Shown here in pieces: positions 53,813 through 62,172 of a stretch of DNA of 64,000 nucleotides (its first letter is position 1; each line of letters begins with the position of its first letter). The stretch lies in contig CAJUAH010000001.1 in assembly GCA_910584375.1 (NCBI GenBank), positions 76,560 to 140,559 on the forward strand, read 5' to 3'. The position numbers and the translations under genes were made by a program. Under the pieces are notes generated by a model that saw only the letters and a program-made list of their open reading frames with translations, had not been told where the DNA came from and ran no database searches. Source of the DNA: an uncultured Acetatifactor sp. (GTDB taxonomy: Bacteria > Bacillota > Clostridia > Lachnospirales > Lachnospiraceae).

Positions 53813-55045
53813 ATGACGGAGGATATGTATATTGAGATCAGAGAGATGATCAATACAGTCGGTGATACCGCTACATATCTTGCGCAACTTCAAGAGGCTG
53901 ACTACGGGAATGTGATAGAGAGTTGGACGCAAAATCTCGTAATCATAATTGAGAATGTCAATTCCCTTATTCTGGATAGCAATAAAGTTACATTCTGCGA
54001 CCCGGAATATCTGGCAAGCCATTTTATGGAATACAGATATCAGAGAGATTTGATGAATCAATATATGCAGTGGCATGACCGAATGTTGGAGGTTTTGGAA
54101 AGACAGTATTATTCCCAAAATATTTGGGAACGAAAATTTGTCAGGCTGATGGACTATGTTCATTATGTGGATAAAGAGCTGATAATAGAAAAAGCGAAAA
54201 ACTCGCTGTTGGGCATCGACCGTGCAGTGATTCAGAAATTGTGTGCCTATTACCAGGAGTATGCGGGTTTTTGGGGAACTCTGGATGTAGATCATCAACG
54301 GTATGATGTAATTATTAATCGAGTGGAAACGCTTATAGAACATCGAGATGAGTTTTTGTGGCTGCATGATTTGTTAGCGGATCAGCGCTCTAAAATGGTG
54401 CTGACAGGTATGCTGTACAACTGGGTCACCTTTGACTTTGATTATATCAAAACAATAAAAGAGGCGAATTATACGGACTACTTTGATCTGGATCTGGTTG
54501 AGTGTGACGAAAGGGAGGTATGGGTTGATCTGGGTGCATGGATAGGTGATTCGACACAGAATTATATCAATACTTATGGTAAATATCAAAGGATCTACTG
54601 TTATGAAATCGACGAGTCCAGTATGGAAGAAATGAAGAAAAATTTAGGAAGATATTCAAACATTGTGTATTGCAATAAAGGGGCAGGCGCTGAGAATTGC
54701 AAAAAGTATTTTGTAAAATCGGCGGACACAAGTTCTAATCGGATCGTTGATCGTCCTACGGAAAAAGAAGTTGAAATAGTGCGCCTGGACGATGATATAC
54801 AAGAAAAGGTAACAATGATCAAGATGGATATAGAGGGTTCAGAGCAGAAAGCCCTGGCGGGGTGCATACGTCATATTCAGGAAGAAAGCCCTAAATTATT
54901 GATCTGTGTCTATCATAATAATGAGGATATATATAGGATACCGCAGATGATCATGGAGATGAACCCGAGATATAGGCTTTATCTTAGAAGTAATGGCATG
55001 CAGTGGGGACCGGCGGAAATTGTACTGTTGGCGATTCCGATATAG
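53813..55045 (+). CDS. FkbM-family methyltransferase with helical N-terminal region
   Basis: A 410-residue protein. About 215 N-terminal residues are helical and unfamiliar. The C-terminal part is an FkbM methyltransferase with V-W-V-D-L-G-A-W-I-G-D-S near 238 and M-I-K-M-D-I-E-G-S-E-Q near 338. It ends with the same style of tail as the FkbM at 22759 (Y-R-L-Y-L-R...E-I-V-L-L-A-I-P). It likely O-methylates a glycan sugar. A strong gaaggagg site precedes the ATG; it converges with the minus-strand cluster at 55086. Confidence 0.87.
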   Translation: MTEDMYIEIREMINTVGDTATYLAQLQEADYGNVIESWTQNLVIIIENVNSLILDSNKVTFCDPEYLASHFMEYRYQRDLMNQYMQWHDRMLEVLERQYYSQNIWERKFVRLMDYVHYVDKELIIEKAKNSLLGIDRAVIQKLCAYYQEYAGFWGTLDVDHQRYDVIINRVETLIEHRDEFLWLHDLLADQRSKMVLTGMLYNWVTFDFDYIKTIKEANYTDYFDLDLVECDEREVWVDLGAWIGDSTQNYINTYGKYQRIYCYEIDESSMEEMKKNLGRYSNIVYCNKGAGAENCKKYFVKSADTSSNRIVDRPTEKEVEIVRLDDDIQEKVTMIKMDIEGSEQKALAGCIRHIQEESPKLLICVYHNNEDIYRIPQMIMEMNPRYRLYLRSNGMQWGPAEIVLLAIPI

Positions 55046-55085
55046 GGAAAGGCGCTGCTTTGCGTTTTCCGGGGGCCGACTCATT

Positions 55086-56240
55086 CTAAGCCAGCCCCGC
55101 CGTCTCAAACATCTCCCTGATCCTGTCAGGATAAGAGAACTCCTCACAGACTTTCCTGTATCCGTTCAAGGCGATCTCTTTGCGCAGATCTTCATGTTTC
55201 AGATAATAATCAGCCTTAACGAAAGCGTCCTCCATACTCTCATACAGGAGAACATCTCTCTCGTCCTCAAAATATTCCGCCAGCTCCGGCTGGTAGTTGG
55301 ACAGCAGCAGGCCGCCGGCCCCCAGGATATCCAGAGAGCGCAGCGGGATACCGGACTGTATGCTCTTTAAGGTCGGGCAGAGATTTATGCGGCTGTACCG
55401 GAAGACCCCCGGCATCTCGGTGAGGTACTTCACGAGACCGCAGGATTTGACCGGCGTGGCAAAATCATAGGGCTGCGCGGAATAAAAATGAGTGTCATAC
55501 AATTCCCCCATCTGTTCGATCAGAAAAGTTCTCTCCAGATGGGTGATCTGGGCGGCGATGGCGAAAGCCAGCCCCCGGCGGTTTAAAGAGACGGCCGTCT
55601 GGCCGATCTTTCGGAATGAATCGTTCAGCCGTTCCAACAGTTCGTCCGTGATCAGATCCTCCAGGAAGTTGTAGCCATAGACTCGCAGCTGCGCCTGGAT
55701 CAGTCCTTCCACAAACCCTTTGCAATATTCATCTGCCGGGTAGAGCAGGGCCTCCAGAGGAGAATCGTACAGTTTTCCCACGAAAGAGACGTCCGCCCGC
55801 CAGGCCGCGATCTGGGCGGGGCTGAAAGTCAGGGCGTCCAGACGCCCGGTATTCACGGCCAGAGGCAGGTGGAATACCCGGGTATATCCTTCCCTGCGGT
55901 ATTGTTCCACCTCTATGCGGTCAAACAGAAAGACATAGCTTGTCTCGCAGGAGAAATATTCTTTCAGCCGTTCCTCCAGAGGGCTGTCATAACACCAGGC
56001 GAGATACGGGATATTGTGTTTTTCACACTGCCGCGCCACCAGCGGGAAAAAGTTCACGCTGATGACCGCGTCATAGGAATCCTCCGTCAGATACCTGGAA
56101 AAGCGACAGTCGAAAAAGTCGTCCTCAAATCTGTCCGAAAAGCGATAGTAGACGGTTTTGCACTGATGTCCGGCTTTTTTCAGGTAAAATATGAAATCCT
56201 GATAGGTATAACTCCCCATATCGTAAAAAAGTATTTTCAT
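55086..56240 (-). CDS. CgeB-like glycosyltransferase
   Basis: A 384-residue protein with the DUF3880 half (K-I-L-F-Y-D-M-G-S-Y start, V-I-S-V-N-F near 60, Y-L-A-W-C-Y-D-S-P-L near 82) and the C-terminal signature R-I-N-L-C-P-T-L-K-S-I-Q-S-G-I-P-L-R with G-A-G-G-L-L-L. It is strikingly like the gene at 5938, at the other end of the island. It overlaps the end of the small upstream gene by four bases (ATGA), so the two are coupled. Confidence 0.84.
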   Translation of the reverse strand: MKILFYDMGSYTYQDFIFYLKKAGHQCKTVYYRFSDRFEDDFFDCRFSRYLTEDSYDAVISVNFFPLVARQCEKHNIPYLAWCYDSPLEERLKEYFSCETSYVFLFDRIEVEQYRREGYTRVFHLPLAVNTGRLDALTFSPAQIAAWRADVSFVGKLYDSPLEALLYPADEYCKGFVEGLIQAQLRVYGYNFLEDLITDELLERLNDSFRKIGQTAVSLNRRGLAFAIAAQITHLERTFLIEQMGELYDTHFYSAQPYDFATPVKSCGLVKYLTEMPGVFRYSRINLCPTLKSIQSGIPLRSLDILGAGGLLLSNYQPELAEYFEDERDVLLYESMEDAFVKADYYLKHEDLRKEIALNGYRKVCEEFSYPDRIREMFETAGLA

Positions 56241-56602
56241 GCGAGAACCTCTTTTGCCGCAGCGGCCAAAGTCTCAAAATGCGGTATCAGGCCACGGAGA
56301 GCGTCGGCGGTTTTGGCGTCCTCCCCGGAGGCCAGCGCCGTGTTCAGAGCCAGCACACACTGGTTGAACCGCTCCTTGTCCATCCGTGGTGTCCCGGACT
56401 CCGCCAGCAGATCGGAGACGGCGTTCATAACGGAGATTTCCCAGCCGATGACCTCCACGATGTTTTTCAGATACGCATCCGTATCGGCTTTGCGCCCGCC
56501 GGATAACTCGTCGATGATCGTCGGAAGATTATGCAGCAGACGGTCGTTGAACTGCGCCATCGTCTCCAGAGCTTCCATTTGTTCCATCCTGTTTGTTTCC
56601 AT
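56237..56602 (-). CDS. Small helical protein upstream of CgeB-like gene
   Basis: A 121-residue, almost entirely helical acidic protein with no recognised domain, starting M-E-T-N-R-M-E-Q-M. It has an aaggaagg ribosome-binding site and sits in one transcription unit between two CgeB-like genes. The size and helical make-up recall flagellar chaperones or the helical tails of the GT2 proteins here, but no specific match can be claimed. Confidence 0.65.
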   Translation of the reverse strand: METNRMEQMEALETMAQFNDRLLHNLPTIIDELSGGRKADTDAYLKNIVEVIGWEISVMNAVSDLLAESGTPRMDKERFNQCVLALNTALASGEDAKTADALRGLIPHFETLAAAAKEVLA

Positions 56603-56639
56603 ACTTGATTCCTTCCTTTATATGTATTTATTAATAGTT

Positions 56640-57860
56640 TTAGAGAACGGAGATGAAATCGGCGGCGGGGGTTTCTGCGAACAGATAAGGGATTCTGTGT
56701 TCATAGGTGTGGTATCGCAGAATCTTTTCATAACCGTTTCGGGCTATTTCCGCCCGCCGTGTTTCGTGGGACAGATAATAGTCAATCTTTTCCAGCAGAT
56801 CCTCCTCATCCGCGTAGTATACATAATCCTCATCCGGGACAAAGCAGTCCGTCATATCCTCCTGATAGTTGGTCAGCACAAAACCCTGGCTGCCCATGAT
56901 GTCGAAAACCCGCAGAGGAATGCCGCTCTTAATGCTGCGCAGCGTGATGTTCAGATTGATCCGGCTGTGGTAAAAGACATAGGGCGCCTCTGTATAGTAG
57001 TCCACCGGACCGCGATTGACACAGCCGGGGCTTGTATAGGACTTGTCGTTGGTATACAGGTATATGGGGCGGCGCGCACCGATCCCGCGGAGCAGCTCTG
57101 CCCGTTCCATGGCGGTAATCTGCCGCAGCAGGAAATAATTGCTGTACAGATAACTCTCCGTCTCCACGCCGTAGGGGTGAGGCGGACAGGGGCAGGCGGC
57201 CCGCAGGTCGGAGAGAATGTCGTCACTGAGTGTCTCCTCGACGAAGGAGGCCCCGTATACCCGTTTTTGAGCCTGCGTGACGGCGTCAAGATATCCCCGG
57301 GTGTAGGCGGGAACATTCTGTATGCGGTTGTACAACTGATGTTTCGGTTCCGTGTACAGGGATCCCACAAAGGAGACGTCGCCTCCATATTTCCGGGCGA
57401 TCTTCGGGGAGGCCGCGCCGTCTCCCAGACGTTCCGGCGCGGCGGCCAGGGGGAGATAGTGAACCGTGTTTATCCCGTTACGGCGGAAAAACAGGTATTC
57501 CTGCCGGTCAAACAGAAAGACTCTGTTCCAGGGATTGGCCAGAGTATAGGAATACAGAGAGACCAGAGGATTGTCATATACCCAGGATACATAAGTGGTT
57601 TCCAACTCGCTGCAGACCTTGGAAACGACCGGGAAATAGTTAAAGGAAAACACAAAATCGGGGGAAGAAGAACGGACAGCCCGCGTAAGTTCCGACTCGA
57701 AAGCGGCATCATGCCGCTCGATCCTGGGGGAGAAGGGATAGAGGGACAGATTAATCCCGCATCTGCGCAGAGCGGCTTTCATATCCTGACCGCCATAGCA
57801 GTTCCAATCCATGAACAGGACTTTGAGCTTTTGCAATGTCTGATACGGGCAGTCGGCCAT
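56640..57860 (-). CDS. CgeB-like glycosyltransferase
   Basis: A 406-residue protein, first gene of the minus-strand unit at the right end of the island. The DUF3880 half has F-V-F-S-F-N-Y-F near 68 and Y-V-S-W-V-Y-D-N-P-L near 90. The C-terminal half has R-I-N-L-N-I-T-L-R-S-I-K-S-G-I-P-L-R near 305. A perfect AAGGAGG precedes its ATG. A TATAAT on the minus strand (57893-57898) is a likely -10 box, but no good -35 was seen. Confidence 0.84.
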   Translation of the reverse strand: MADCPYQTLQKLKVLFMDWNCYGGQDMKAALRRCGINLSLYPFSPRIERHDAAFESELTRAVRSSSPDFVFSFNYFPVVSKVCSELETTYVSWVYDNPLVSLYSYTLANPWNRVFLFDRQEYLFFRRNGINTVHYLPLAAAPERLGDGAASPKIARKYGGDVSFVGSLYTEPKHQLYNRIQNVPAYTRGYLDAVTQAQKRVYGASFVEETLSDDILSDLRAACPCPPHPYGVETESYLYSNYFLLRQITAMERAELLRGIGARRPIYLYTNDKSYTSPGCVNRGPVDYYTEAPYVFYHSRINLNITLRSIKSGIPLRVFDIMGSQGFVLTNYQEDMTDCFVPDEDYVYYADEEDLLEKIDYYLSHETRRAEIARNGYEKILRYHTYEHRIPYLFAETPAADFISVL

Positions 57861-57937
57861 CTCTTGTTCCTCCTTGAAACAATATTAGAAATATTATAGC
57901 ATTGTTTGTAAAAAAAGAGAAGTGCGGTAACAGAATT

Positions 57938-57965
57938 TTATTGAAGATTTGTTATTGAAGATTTG
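57938..57965 (+). repeat. Perfect tandem 14-bp repeat
   Basis: TTATTGAAGATTTG occurs twice head to tail (57938-57951 and 57952-57965) in the divergent gap between the last island gene and the GH43 gene. It could be a tandem regulator-binding site or a simple duplication. Confidence 0.85.
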
Positions 57966-57997
57966 TTGAAAAACAGGATGCCAAAACCAGGAAAATG

Positions 57998-58044
57998 TGC
58001 TACAATATATAAAAAATAATCTGCGCCTGGCGGCGTACGCCGCC
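57998..58044 (+). promoter_or_regulatory. Extended -10 promoter and 16-bp palindrome upstream of GH43 gene
   Basis: TGC-TACAAT (57998-58006) fits an extended -10 promoter with no good -35. A perfect 16-bp palindrome, GGCGGCGTACGCCGCC, lies at 58029-58044, about 16 bases past the expected start site. It could be a repressor operator or an mRNA hairpin controlling the hydrolase gene. Confidence 0.5.
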
Positions 58045-58087
58045 GGGGCATGGAAAGAGATGCAGCATGCGGAAAGGATACAGAGAT

Positions 58088-59686
58088 ATGAAATATACCA
58101 ACCCCATCATCCCCGGATTCTATCCGGATCCCAGCATCTGCAGGGCCAACGGCAGATATTACATGGTGTGCAGCTCCTTCCAGTATTTTCCGGGAGTGCC
58201 GCTCTTTGAGAGCGAGGATCTGGTGAACTGGCGTCAGATCGGACATGTGCTGACCAGAGAGAGCCAGCTGCCCCTGGAGGGGGCGGACTGCAGCGGCGGT
58301 ATCTACGCGCCCACGATCCGTTTTCATGAGGGACGTTTTTACATGGTGACCACCAATGTCTCCGGACCGGGCAATTTCTATGTGTGGACCGACGATATCT
58401 ACGGAGAGTGGTCAGAGCCGATCCGGGTACGGCAGGGGGGCATCGACCCTTCCCTGTACTTTGAGGACGGTAAGGTATATTTTATGAGCAATGGGGATGA
58501 CGATAAGGGGATATCCGGCGTGACCCAGTGCGAGATCGACATAGAGACCGGTGAAAAGCGGAGCCCTTCCGTATGCGTCTGGCAGGGGGCGGGAGGCCGG
58601 TATCTGGAATCCCCCCATCTGTATAAGATAAAAGGGCAATATTATCTGATGGCGGCGGAGGGCGGCACAGAGTACGGACATATGGTGGTATATGCCAAAG
58701 GTCCCACGCCCTACGGGCCTTTCACCAACTATCCCGGCAATCCGGTGCTGACTAACCGCAATCTGGGCGGTTATGTGATCCAGGGCTGCGGTCATGGGGA
58801 TCTGGTGGAGGACGGGAACGGAAACTTCTGGATGGTGCATCTGGCATTCCGTCAGATCGACCGCTGGATGACATTCCATATCACCGGGCGGGAGGTATAT
58901 CTGGCGCCGGTGACTTTTGGAGAGGACGGCTGGTTTACCGCCGGCGTGGGCGGCGTCACGCCCACCGAGGTGGAGACGGATCGCATGGACGGCCGTGTGG
59001 AGCAGCGCCTGAAGAGGAGAGATACTTTTGCGGATACCAAAGTGGGGGTGGACTGGTGTTTCCTGCGCCGATGCCACAGAGAGAATTACTCCTTTCCGGC
59101 GGAGATGCGGGGCAGCGCCGCGCCCTTGAATCGGTATGATTTTGCGGGACAGGAACTCAGGCTCTATCCCACGGCGCTGACGTTGGGAGAAAAACAGGAC
59201 TCTCCCACCTTTGTGGCGATCCGGCAGAGGCAGATGCGGGGGCAGATCCGCTGCCGTGTGCGTGTCCCGGCGGGGGAGGCCGGCATCAGCCTGTATATGA
59301 ACCATGAGCATCACTATGATCTGGCTGTGGAGCGTGTGGAGGAAGGCGGGCGAAAGACATGCCGCGTCAGGCTCCGCAGTGTGGTGGGCGGCGTCAGCGC
59401 CTGTTTTGTGACCCGGGAGTGTACGGTCCCTCCGGGTGCGAAGATCACGCTGCAGATCGGGTTGGAACCCACGCAGTACAGTTTTTCGGCAGTGTTTACC
59501 GGGGACGGTCAGGAGAGCCAATGCGCGTTGGGCAGCCTGCAGACCCGCTATCTCTCCACGGAGGTCGCCGGCGGTTTCACCGGCGTCATGGTGGCGCTGT
59601 ACGCCCAGGATGAAACGCTGTGCGGCAGAGGAGAGGAGCCGGCGGTGTTTACGGACTTTGAGATCGCTTACGCTGAGTCGGATTGA
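58088..59686 (+). CDS. Glycoside hydrolase family 43 (beta-xylosidase/arabinofuranosidase)
   Basis: A 532-residue cytoplasmic hydrolase (no signal peptide). The N-terminal five-bladed propeller (about 1-300) begins N-P-I-I-P-G-F-Y-P-D-P-S, whose aspartate is the usual general base. It has G-I-D-P-S-L-Y near 120 and E-S-P-H-L-Y-K near 176, the expected acid region. A C-terminal beta-sandwich (about 330-532) matches the GH43 accessory domain. It acts on xylo- or arabino-oligosaccharides. The ATG at 58088 gives the usual N-terminus; 58067 is an alternative. Confidence 0.92.
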   Translation: MKYTNPIIPGFYPDPSICRANGRYYMVCSSFQYFPGVPLFESEDLVNWRQIGHVLTRESQLPLEGADCSGGIYAPTIRFHEGRFYMVTTNVSGPGNFYVWTDDIYGEWSEPIRVRQGGIDPSLYFEDGKVYFMSNGDDDKGISGVTQCEIDIETGEKRSPSVCVWQGAGGRYLESPHLYKIKGQYYLMAAEGGTEYGHMVVYAKGPTPYGPFTNYPGNPVLTNRNLGGYVIQGCGHGDLVEDGNGNFWMVHLAFRQIDRWMTFHITGREVYLAPVTFGEDGWFTAGVGGVTPTEVETDRMDGRVEQRLKRRDTFADTKVGVDWCFLRRCHRENYSFPAEMRGSAAPLNRYDFAGQELRLYPTALTLGEKQDSPTFVAIRQRQMRGQIRCRVRVPAGEAGISLYMNHEHHYDLAVERVEEGGRKTCRVRLRSVVGGVSACFVTRECTVPPGAKITLQIGLEPTQYSFSAVFTGDGQESQCALGSLQTRYLSTEVAGGFTGVMVALYAQDETLCGRGEEPAVFTDFEIAYAESD

Positions 59687-59738
59687 TGGGGATAAACTCG
59701 CAATATCTGGTTAAAAAATAGCATAATCTAGCAAGAAA

Positions 59739-59838
59739 AGTTAAACGTTTTCTGGTACACTACACATAAATCAAGCGGACTTATACTGACTGACGTTAAG
59801 ATTTTCCAATTGAAAATTTAATCGTTATTGAGTATATA
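59739..59838 (+). promoter_or_regulatory. LacI/CcpA-like operator and sigma-A promoter of GH3 gene
   Basis: A palindromic core AAACGTTT (59743-59750) inside AGTTAAACGTTTTCT resembles LacI-family and catabolite-response operators, with mismatches to the cre consensus. Downstream, TTGAAA (59810-59815), 17 bases and TATATA (59833-59838) form a fair promoter. The gap from 59687 to 59880 holds no gene. Confidence 0.5.
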
Positions 59839-59880
59839 CTGAAGGGCGGAGAGTGTCTTCGCTGTGTCCGTGGAAGAAAG

Positions 59881-62034
59881 ATGGAGGATATGATCTTGAG
59901 AGACAGAGCGAGCGCAAGAAAAAGAGCACAGGAGCTGGTGAGTCAGATGACTCTGGAGGAAAAGGCGTCACAGCTTAAGTTTGACGCGCCTGCCATCCCC
60001 CGGTTGCATGTTCCCGCATACAACTGGTGGAACGAGGGACTGCACGGTGTTGCCCGCGCGGGTGTGGCAACCAGCTTTCCCCAGGCCATCGGCATGGCGG
60101 CGGCTTTTGATACGGAGCTGATGGAGCAGGTGGGCCAGACGATCGGCGTGGAAGGTCGGGCCAAGTACAATGCCTACAGCGCCCACGAGGACAGAGATAT
60201 CTACAAGGGACTTACATTCTGGTCTCCCAATGTGAATATATTCCGTGATCCCAGATGGGGCAGGGGACATGAGACCTACGGGGAAGACCCTTACCTGACC
60301 GGAGAGCTGGGCAAGGCTTTTGTGGAGGGTTTGCAGGGAGACGGCGACGTGATGCAGGCGGCGGCCTGCGCCAAACATTTTGCCGTACATTCCGGGCCGG
60401 AGGCGGTGCGTCACCAGTTCGACGCCAAGGCGACTCCAAAGGATATGCGGGAGACCTATCTGCCCGCTTTTGAAAAGCTGGTCAGGGAGGCCGGTGTGGA
60501 GGCCGTTATGGGCGCCTACAACCGTACCAACGGCGAACCCTGCTGCGGCAGCAAGACACTGATGCAGGATATCCTGCGGGGAGAGTGGGGCTTTGAGGGG
60601 CATTATGTATCCGACTGCTGGGCCATCCGGGATTTTCATGAGCATCATATGGTGACGGACACGGCGGAGGAGTCGGCGGCCATGGCGTTGAAGGCCGGGT
60701 GTGACGTGAACTGCGGCAATACCTATCTGCATATGATGAAGGCGTATCAGGACGGCCTGGTGACGGAGGAAGAGATCACGCAGGCGGCGGAGAGGCTGTT
60801 TACCACCAGATTCCTGCTGGGCCTGTTTGATGAGACAGAATATGACAAGATCGGTTATGATAAGATAGAGTGCCCGGAGCATCTTGCCCTGGCGGACAGA
60901 GCCACGGCGGAGGGCGTTGTGCTGCTCAAGAACAACGGGATTCTGCCGCTGAAAAAGGAGCGGCTTAAAGCCGTCGGCGTGGTGGGGCCCAATGCCAACA
61001 GCCGCGCGGCGCTGGTGGGCAACTATCACGGGACGTCCTCAAGGTATATCACGGTATTGGAAGGGATACAGGACGCTGTGGGAGAGGATGTGCGGGTCTA
61101 TTATTCCGAGGGCTGTCATCTGTTCAAAGACCGCGCGGAGGGACTGGGCAAAAAGCAGGACCGTATCACGGAGGCCGTCAGCGTGGCGGAGAACAGCGAT
61201 GTGGTGATCCTGTGCGTAGGTCTGGACGAGACGCTGGAGGGCGAGGAGGGCGATACCGGCAACAGCTATGCCTCCGGGGATAAGACGGATCTGCTGCTGC
61301 CCGCGCCCCAGAGAGAACTGCTGGAGGCGGTATTGAAAGTGGGCAGGCCCACCATTGTGTTGAATATGACAGGCAGCGCCATGGATCTGCGCGTTGCCCA
61401 GGAACAGGCGGACGCGGTGATGCAGCTGTGGTATCCCGGCGCGAGAGGCGGCAGGGTAGTGGCGCGGATGCTGTTTGGCGAGATATCTCCCTCCGGCAAA
61501 CTGCCGGTGACATTCTACAGAGACACGGCGCAGCTGCCTGACTTTGAAGATTATTCCATGAAGGGGAGAACCTACCGTTACATAGAGTCCGAACCGCTGT
61601 ATCCCTTTGGCTACGGCCTGACTTATGGGGATGTGCAGGTATCTGCGGTGAGCTGCTCCGGCAGTCCGGCGGTGACAGGCAGTGAGATTACACTGGAAGA
61701 TCAGGATGCGTTTAAGCTGCACGTGAAACTGACCAACAGTGGGGAGACCGCCACCGGCGAAGTGGTGCAGGTCTATATCAGAGCAGAGGACGCGCCGGAT
61801 GCCACCCCCGCGGCCAAGCTGTGCGGTTTCGCCAGAGTTCGGGTGGAGGCGGGCGGCGAAGCGTCTGTGACCGTTCCCATCGGCGCGGAAGCCTTCACTG
61901 TTGTCAATGAGGAAGGACGGCGGCTGGTGGAAGGCAAGTGTTTCACGGTCAGCGTGGGTCTGGGTCAGCCGGACGCCCGCACCAGAGCCCTGACAGGCAA
62001 GGAGAGTATCACTTTCATCGTAAAACTTGCATAG
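59881..62034 (+). CDS. Glycoside hydrolase family 3 (beta-xylosidase/beta-glucosidase)
   Basis: A 717-residue enzyme without signal peptide. The N-terminal barrel (about 20-290) has N-W-W-N-E-G-L-H-G near 48, S-P-N-V-N-I-F-R-D-P-R-W-G-R-G near 118 and the nucleophile aspartate in Y-V-S-D-C-W-A near 245. The alpha/beta sandwich (about 340-570) and C-terminal FnIII-like domain (about 600-700) follow. N-W-W-N-E-G-L-H-G is typical of beta-xylosidases of plants and gut bacteria. It works with GH43 on imported xylo-oligosaccharides. Confidence 0.94.
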   Translation: MEDMILRDRASARKRAQELVSQMTLEEKASQLKFDAPAIPRLHVPAYNWWNEGLHGVARAGVATSFPQAIGMAAAFDTELMEQVGQTIGVEGRAKYNAYSAHEDRDIYKGLTFWSPNVNIFRDPRWGRGHETYGEDPYLTGELGKAFVEGLQGDGDVMQAAACAKHFAVHSGPEAVRHQFDAKATPKDMRETYLPAFEKLVREAGVEAVMGAYNRTNGEPCCGSKTLMQDILRGEWGFEGHYVSDCWAIRDFHEHHMVTDTAEESAAMALKAGCDVNCGNTYLHMMKAYQDGLVTEEEITQAAERLFTTRFLLGLFDETEYDKIGYDKIECPEHLALADRATAEGVVLLKNNGILPLKKERLKAVGVVGPNANSRAALVGNYHGTSSRYITVLEGIQDAVGEDVRVYYSEGCHLFKDRAEGLGKKQDRITEAVSVAENSDVVILCVGLDETLEGEEGDTGNSYASGDKTDLLLPAPQRELLEAVLKVGRPTIVLNMTGSAMDLRVAQEQADAVMQLWYPGARGGRVVARMLFGEISPSGKLPVTFYRDTAQLPDFEDYSMKGRTYRYIESEPLYPFGYGLTYGDVQVSAVSCSGSPAVTGSEITLEDQDAFKLHVKLTNSGETATGEVVQVYIRAEDAPDATPAAKLCGFARVRVEAGGEASVTVPIGAEAFTVVNEEGRRLVEGKCFTVSVGLGQPDARTRALTGKESITFIVKLA

Positions 62035-62071
62035 GGCGGCGGAGACAAATCAAGAATATGCGGAGAAACAG

Positions 62072-62104
62072 GCTGCCGTCTGAGCGATCAGGCGGCAGCT
62101 TTTG
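62072..62104 (+). terminator. Rho-independent terminator after GH3 gene
   Basis: A 12-bp stem (GCTGCCG-T-CTGA at 62072-62083 with TCAG-G-CGGCAGC at 62088-62099, one T-G pair), a GCGA loop and five T. Confidence 0.9.
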
Positions 62105-62172
62105 TGTGTGGCGTCGGCAGGAGATATGCGGAACTATACGGGACTATACTATAAACTGAAAGGATGGGCAAT

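Noticed and set aside
55046..55085. A bidirectional terminator between convergent genes
   Set aside because: A weak bulged stem (GGAAAG...TTTTCC) is present but lacks a T run on either strand.
55869..57899. A 676-codon open frame on the plus strand
   Set aside because: It lies wholly opposite three convincing minus-strand genes with family motifs and good ribosome-binding sites; its own translation shows no recognisable domain.
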